From Aptenodytes patagonicus (Eukaryota; Chordata; Aves; Sphenisciformes; Spheniscidae), in NCBI RefSeq assembly GCF_965638725.1, contig NC_134960.1, positions 6,140,501 to 6,204,500 of the forward strand: a stretch of DNA of 64,000 bases. The letters run 5' to 3'. The notes under the pieces were generated by a model. That model did no database searches. It worked only from the letters and a program-made list of their open reading frames with translations, and was not told the DNA's origin. Shown here piece after piece: positions 57,801 through 64,000 of this stretch. Both the position numbers and the translations under genes were made by a program. Every line of letters begins with the position of its first letter. Positions within the stretch are counted from its first letter, which is position 1.

Positions 57801-58302
57801 ACATTTGTCTCAGAATCCTTTTGTTGAAGACAGTAAAATTTAATGAAGTGAACTGATGAGCTTGGAGCGGGTTGTACTACCCTTGCTGTCACACGCAACG
57901 CACTGTGCCTTCTGGCATATTGTGCCAGGAGCATTTTTACGGTGTCAGAAAAATGTGCAAAGACTATAGATTTTTGTCAGCATCTTTCTAATGAAAAAGA
58001 AAACTTTGGAAAAGATTATACCGGGTGCCCCAGCTGCCAGCTCCTACCTCCATGGTAGCTACCTCCATGGAGCCGCTAGTGCATATCTGCTCACCTGAAG
58101 AGTGAAGTCTGTGTTTCACTGGGGATTTTGCTTCTTTGCTTACTTGCAGCAAGACCCAATTTCTTCTCCTCTCTTTGGGGGTAGAAATCATCGCTCCCAT
58201 TAGCCCCCCGACACTTCCCTATGATGCCACTAGTGTTGGTGGCTTTTGGATTCAGCTATTACCCCTGTATGTTTTTCTGGTTGATGCTATCATACAGTTA
58301 AA

Positions 58303-58322
58303 TAATTAATTTGTTTAATTAC
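58303..58322. promoter_or_regulatory. TAATTA-rich homeodomain-type site cluster
   Basis: TAATTAAT and TTTAATTAC occur within 20 bp and match core homeodomain recognition sites. The patch could be part of an enhancer, but AT-rich sequence produces such matches by chance. Confidence 0.2.
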
Positions 58323-58785
58323 GCTTAGAAAAGGGTTTCAGGGTGGAGACCCAACCGCCTCATCTGCAGCCGGTTTATTGTGCAGCTTATTCTCTTCTTG
58401 ATAAATGATTTGATCTGCAGCATAGAGGCAGCAGAGAAGGTAAAACTTCCATTTCCTATCTTTAAAATTACAGGGGGAGGGTTTCACCACATGCTGTTGT
58501 ATCATGGACCGGTCATCACTGTGGCTCTCGGGGACTTCCTAGGGCAGGCGATGCATTATTCTTCTAAGGAAAGAGAAGAGACTTTGCAATAGATCCTGCT
58601 ATTTGCTTGTTGCTATAAAAAGATTGGGAAGGGGAGGTGGGGAGGAATCTCTTTTAAATCCAGCTGGTACCAGCTCAGCCCTTCAGGGAAGCACAACGCT
58701 TAATTTCTCTTGTATTTCTTTGACCCAGTTAGCATTGCACAAATGTTCCTGATCATAGGACTGTCTAATCCTCTCTTGAATCCTG

Positions 58786-58925
58786 CTAAATTTTAACTTC
58801 TTGACGTCCTGCAGCAATTAATTCCAGGAGCTGACCCTGCACAGCAAGAAGGCCTGGCACTTTCTCTCTGAATCGCCTACTTCTCGTTTTCCGTCTGCGT
58901 ACCCCTGTTCCAACAACCCAGGTTT
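58786..58925. repeat. Possible decayed dispersed repeat fragment
   Basis: The segment reads ATTTTAACTTCTTGACGTCC, then a block containing AATTCCAGGAGCTGAC, CTTTCTCTCTGAATCGCC and GTACCCCTGTTCC. In order and spacing this resembles a diverged dispersed sequence I associate with amniote genomes (an 'AATTCCACAG ... TGACCCC' block), but I cannot name the family with confidence. The flanking GC-rich sequence gives a 131-codon frame on the minus strand that does not look like a conserved protein. Confidence 0.35.
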
Positions 58926-61900
58926 GAGCAGAGGCAGCGCTGTGCGTGTACGCAGCAACCAGCGCCCGAGCCTGGAGAGGCAGGCTGTGCCGCCGTCCCT
59001 CGAGGGCTGGGGGGTGCCTTGCAGCCAGCCGCACGGGGAGGAAAGCTGCACCACTACTGAGCAGCTCGAGCGTCACGGCGCCTTGGCCACGCTGCGTGTC
59101 ACCTCGTAGCACCTCGCAGAAGTGGCACTGCGGATGTTTCAGGGTGTGCTGGGACTGAACCAGGCCCGGGAACAGCAGCAAAGCCCCAGCTGCAGCTTCT
59201 CCAGCTCATCCATACCCGCTCTCCATGGGCAGGAGCAGAAACTTGTTTTGCCATCACTACCAAATTGCTGCTAACTGCAGTGCCAGCTGCCCAGACATCC
59301 ATCTGTCCTTAAATTAGGGTCCCAAGTAGGACCTGGATGTTTCTGCGTTCAAAACCGGGCATGATCAGCCTGTGCTTATATTTGCTTGCCCTAGACATCA
59401 GGAATATTTTTGACTAACAGCGCTGGCTCTGCCGTGAGCGAGGACCATGCACAGGTTCCTTTGCTCTTGGTGCAAATCAACCTTAATCTGAAGCACCCAG
59501 CTAATCTCACTAATGAGGTCTGAATGGCTCATAGGCTCAGCAAGTCAGGGACGGCTGCTCTCCGTGTATTCGTACAGCACTCAGCTGAATGGGGCCTGGT
59601 GGGTAGTTGGCATTACTAACCCACGAAAGCCATCTGTGAGCAAACGTCACAATTTTTTCTGTGCAGTTCGATGCTTCTATAGCATGAGCTGGGGGGCGGG
59701 ACGTGAAGAGCATCTTGAGCAAAGTTGGTATTTCTCAGGTAATTGCTATTGCTTTGGAGTCTGGACACTCGAGACGTGGCATCTCCCTTTTCTGAAGCTG
59801 AGCCATGAGCCAGGTTAGCTCCACCCGATGCTCCATCGAGTGAGTCGGAAAGATACAAAACTTGCAGCCCGGCACTGCTGGTATAAACCAGAAGCCATTT
59901 TTCTCTCACATACTTGTGACCAGGGGAAAAAAATAACAAAACATTCAGCTAAACTCAGCTGACTTGTAGATGTCATATTCCACCATCGGAAGAGATGCAG
60001 CAGTCTCCCTCCCGGCTAGTTCTGCCTTCACCTTGCGTGACCACCCTGCTTTGGAGAACGGAGACTTGCCGATCGCAGAGGGGAGCAGCCACTGCAAGTT
60101 GTGTGAAGTGCAGGCAGATAAAACATTGTGGTTAACACAGTTTTTGCTAAGCTCACGGCAGGCTGATGGGCTTTCAGCTAGATTAATTTAAAAGCAAAGA
60201 CAAGAAATGGTTGACAAAATGCTAATACTCACAAATAAATAAACTAATAATTTGATTTCCCTCATCAGCTGCTATTAGAAATCTGTGCTTTAAATGCTGC
60301 AGAAAATTATTCCCATTACAAGCCTGTTCCAAAGCACTTATGGGCTCCCTTTGATTTTAAATGGCATTTGGTCAAACATTATGTAGCAACTAGATGGTAT
60401 TCCAAAAATGCCCAGTTTTTCTACAGCTCCTCGCAACAGTCCTCGGAAGTGTTGTCTCCAGGAGCATTAATTCCAGGAAGGCTGCGATTGCCAGGGACAT
60501 TACATCTGTATTTAAACAATGTGTACTTTGCATCAGCTTTAGCTCGTGCCAGGCAAATTAAATTATACTTGAGAATCCCAGAGCATGGGAAAAGGCCACG
60601 AGCCCAAGATGTGGTGCTTCAGGGGTCATCACTGCTGTCAACTGTGGCCCATATAAGCGGTGCCAGCCACAAACACACACGTGGGGTCTGGTGAACAAGG
60701 CAGAGCGCTGTGCTTAAATGATCTGACTCTTCAAATACGAGCAGAAAAACCTTTCAGCCATCATTTCGGATCTCTCTTCTGCCCGTGGTTACAGCTGCAA
60801 ATGCAAAACACTTTGCCATTAATCACGTTGCTGATGGGACATACGAGGTTTTCATTCAAAGCTAAGGGATTCCTGCTTAGTCTCTAATGCAGTTTAGCTT
60901 CATTGTACACCATTTATCATTACTCTCTACTTAGGAAGGCTTAAAGTTAATTAAAGCATGCCCTCAATGAGCAATCCAATTGCAGGCACTTCAGGGTATG
61001 GGGAAAGCCTGATGCACTATCCACAAAGCCTGTGCTTTAAGCGGAGGGACCCTGCCTTCTGCCTCAGGCTTGGGTCTGATCCCCTTGAATTAGACCTTTA
61101 GGAGCTTTAAGATTTGGATTTTTTTTTCTTAAAAACAAAAATAGCTGCTTTTTTCCTAACTTCAGAGCTCACATTTAAAGACCTTTTTGGAAACTGGTTT
61201 TGCTAACCTCACTCACGCACCTCCTGCATCTCCCTGTTCGTGTGCGGCCCTTAAATCTGCTCCAGCTTGTCTCTGGTCATTACGCTCCCTCACTGCGAGA
61301 GACCCGTTCATGACCTATCCCTGTCTGTAATCACGTTGCACTGGCTCATGTTTTATTCTCTGGTCAACATCTGTCTTCCTGGCTGTCCGTGTCGGCACAG
61401 AGAAGCCCCTCCTGCAGTGGATGAGGGTCTCTGTGTGCTGCGGCTGCTGGAAGAGTTTCTGAGATGCTTCTGCATTGTACAAGTCTCGTCGTCAGATCCC
61501 ACTAGCGAGGCTCACGGAGCCGTTGCTTCCTCGCCTTCGGTTTGAGCTGATCAGTATCTTTGTCATTTAAAAGACAAGCATTTGAGGAAAGAGTGGGACA
61601 GTTTTGTTTCTACCTCGCCGTCTCTGGTTTGTAAATTCTGGTCGTGATTTTCTGTGTCCAAATGTATTTACTGTTTGCAGCAGTAAAAGGCTGCATGATC
61701 ATGCAAGCAAAATTGCACGTTAGCCCATAGATTTCTTGTGAACTGGTTGCGAAGGCTGAGACTGAAAACTGCCGGTGGGATTTGGATACCAATTCCCCGT
61801 TCAAATTAATCCAAATCCCTTCAGCAGTTCTGATGATCTCAATAAATGAGGTTTTTCTGCCAGTGACTTCAAATGCAGAGGCTGCCATCAGACTGGCCGT

Positions 61901-63604
61901 GGAAGCGGCATGGCTTTTATCTCACTCCGTGACCTACATTCCTAGAAAAGGTTTTCTTTCTTGTCTGGGAGCACTTCTGAACAGGCTGTGACTTCTGCAG
62001 GTTTATCCCGACCGGTGATTCTTCCACTACTCTCTTGTATGGAGGAAAAGAGGGAGAGCATTTCCCAACAGCCCCAGGCGTACGTCTATGGGGCAGTATG
62101 GTCACCAAAGGGGGGAACAGGGAGAAAAGTGCTGTATAACCACATGCCACGTCACCCCACCCAAATGCATCCCATTTACTTTCCTCTGGTAGGACTACAG
62201 GCTCCCTTGGCAGCTCTCGGTCACCTTCTGGAGAGTCCTCGGTGGCAGGGGAGCAGCGGGGCTGTTGCAGCAGCCGATGCCGGCAGCAATGGGGCGAAGG
62301 GGCTGCCCCACACCCCGGCTCCTCGCTGAGCCGGCCCAGCGCGCATCCGTGGGAGGTGGATGATGTTGTACGGCTACAAAACCGCCTTATCCAGGGAACT
62401 GTTGCAGCAGTTAATTGCCCAGCGATTTCACAGGGGCTGACGTGCTCGTTCCCAACAAAGGCGATGGTGAAGAAGGTGAGGGCTGTGCTTTTCAAAACGG
62501 GACTTATCGGAAACCGAAGGGTGACTGTTGGCCCCCTGGCATCCCCCTCCTGCTGGGAGCTGCCCCACTTGCAGGCACCACCAGCCCTGTGTTTCCCTCC
62601 TCTCACCCTGCTGCCTTGTCACTCCTGTGACCCTAATTTGCCTGTGCCTCTCTTCGTCCCTGTCTTTGCTGCATCCCAGCAGCTTTGGCTCCTCTCGCAA
62701 AACCCAGTTGCTTGAGGAGAACCTTAACTTTCACTAAAGAAAAAGTATGCTCCAGAAAAAGCCAATTCACTCCAACGCTTCATTCCTCCAAGCCTTGCTG
62801 GACCTAACCTCAAACACCCAGTGCTCAATGGGCACGTAGCAGCCTGCTGCTGAGCAAACCTGGAGCCGCTGCCGCGTTTACAAATGCCTCCCAGCGCTGA
62901 GCCCAGCCCTGCCATTCGCCCCAGCCCCGCAGACCACGGCGCTGCTCCCTGTCCTGCCTAAGAGGAGTTAGAGGCTTTTGCCGGGGTGTCCTGAGTTGCG
63001 GCTCTAACCTGCCTCTGCACCTCTTTGCTCTGAGTATTGCAAAATTTGCAGAGCCCGGAGCAGCAGGAACGGCTGAGTTGTGAGCCCAGTGGCTGGGCTC
63101 TCCTCCAGACGCGGCACATCAGTGCTCCGGTCCCTGCTCACAGGTTTTAGATCTCCAGGGAGCTCTGCTGGAAAAGTTGATGTGTTTCAGGGTTTTAGAG
63201 ACCCGCAGGATTATGTGGCAGCTGAGAAGAAATCACAGTGCTGGGCATCAGCTGCCAAAGGGATGAGGTGTGAAGGCCCTTTTGTGCTTCTGCCATGAGG
63301 ATGAAAATTTTAGCTACGGCGTTTGTCCCAGGGGGGACCTGCTGGTGCACAGCCTCACTGGTTTTAAGGGAAGCAATTGCCTGGGTCCTGGGCATGGAGG
63401 GCCTGACCCTGACAAGGCAGAAAAGCTTTGCAAGGCATTGAATGTGTGGGGAAAGAGCCTGGGGGCTGGCTCTGTTGGTGACCTGGTGGGGTGAGAAGGT
63501 GTTTGGGTGGCGAGTCACAAGCCCTCGTGCTGTGGACCAGCCCTGCACTGAAAATAATCACCCGTGGTTCCGCAGTAACGGAAACAGCAGCTCGATGTAA
63601 CAGT

Positions 63605-63610
63605 TTTATT
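63605..63610 (-). terminator. Possible minus-strand poly(A) signal
   Basis: TTTATT on the + strand reads AATAAA on the minus strand. It would suit the 3' end of a gene entering from beyond 64000, convergent with CNOT6. No exon accompanies it in the window, so this is speculative. Confidence 0.2.
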
Positions 63611-64000
63611 TTTCTCTGTTAAAAGCAGTGATACATGCAGTTGGCACAAGACTTGCTAGGCATTAGTGTCATAAATATTCACATGGAGAGAAATTAAAAT
63701 GTCAGCGGGGCAATGAGGACAAGCATCACTTAAATCCCAGCGTTAACCTGAGAAGGAAGGGAAAGATGTGGAGGAGGCAGAGCGGGCTGGCACCTTCCTT
63801 GATTCAACTCTCTCCATCAGCTCTAATAAAAGCTGGAGCCACCTTCGCTTTTGTTCTTGCTGTGTGGTTAGTTCAAAAATGAAGATGAGAAGCAGTTCAG
63901 TTCCGTAGCGCTAATGAGTTTCAACAGGAGAAAAAATATTTGAGGTAAGAGATGTGAGAATGAGAAGCTCAAATATGCTCACCTTTTGATCCTCGAGCGT

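Larger units (their letters stand above)
50836..64000. other. Downstream DNA, no gene supported
   Basis: After the probable CNOT6 end, no exon of a recognisable family was found on either strand. GC content increases beyond about 58.8 kb, producing long but unconserved-looking open frames, for example 229 codons at 61917-62606 on the minus strand. Contents that can be named are poly(A) 51920-51937, tandem TTTTTCTAG-like repeats at 54743-54813, repeat-like fragments near 51250, 56040, 57030 and 58780, and an A/T-rich homeodomain-site-like patch at 58303-58322. In mammals FLT4 lies beyond CNOT6, convergently oriented, and may begin just outside this window. Confidence 0.55.

Noticed and set aside
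61917..62606. 229-codon minus-strand open frame
   Set aside because: It lies in GC-rich DNA, overlaps several other frames on both strands, has no recognisable domain and shows no supporting exon structure.
1..64000. CRISPR arrays, operons, prophage, insertion sequences or an endogenous retrovirus
   Set aside because: No regularly spaced repeats, long terminal repeats, transposase or retroviral frames, or bacterial gene organisation were seen. The window is ordinary vertebrate nuclear DNA.

Overview
The window looks like nuclear DNA from a vertebrate, most likely a bird or other sauropsid. It has spliced genes with GT/AG introns, one sharp CpG island, long AT-rich introns and intergenic DNA. 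I saw no Alu- or L1-like elements and few repeats of any kind. The one gene present spans about 32 kb, compact compared with what I recall of its mammalian counterpart, which fits an avian genome. The species call is inference.

One protein-coding gene is clearly supported: CNOT6 (CCR4a), the EEP-family deadenylase subunit of the CCR4-NOT complex, on the + strand. Eleven coding exons (34215-48771) join in frame, with GT donors and AG acceptors throughout, to a 557-codon ORF plus TAG. It has N-terminal leucine-rich repeats and a complete C-terminal exonuclease domain with all recognisable catalytic residues. It is CNOT6 rather than its paralogue CNOT6L, judged by the linker between the two domains and many paralogue-specific positions.

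Layout: 1 to ~18.5 kb is upstream DNA with no gene I can support. A CpG island (~18.55-20.13 kb) holds the promoter and a probable non-coding first exon ending at the donor at 19047. Intron 1 (~15 kb) contains a candidate 39-nt exon at 32063-32101 that would add a five-residue in-frame N-terminus. Coding exons run from 34.2 to 48.8 kb. The 3' UTR probably ends near 50.83 kb at a canonical AATAAA, with possible distal sites to ~52.65 kb. From ~51 to 64 kb I find no convincing exon, only low-complexity tracts, decayed repeat-like fragments and candidate regulatory patches.

The more interesting observations are about CNOT6 isoforms. Two in-frame donors 15 nt apart end coding exon 4, and the upper one shares a 12-nt context with the next exon's donor. 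There is the candidate alternative N-terminal exon, and upstream ATGs lie in exon 1. I found no novel multi-gene system and no prokaryotic, viral or CRISPR-like features.
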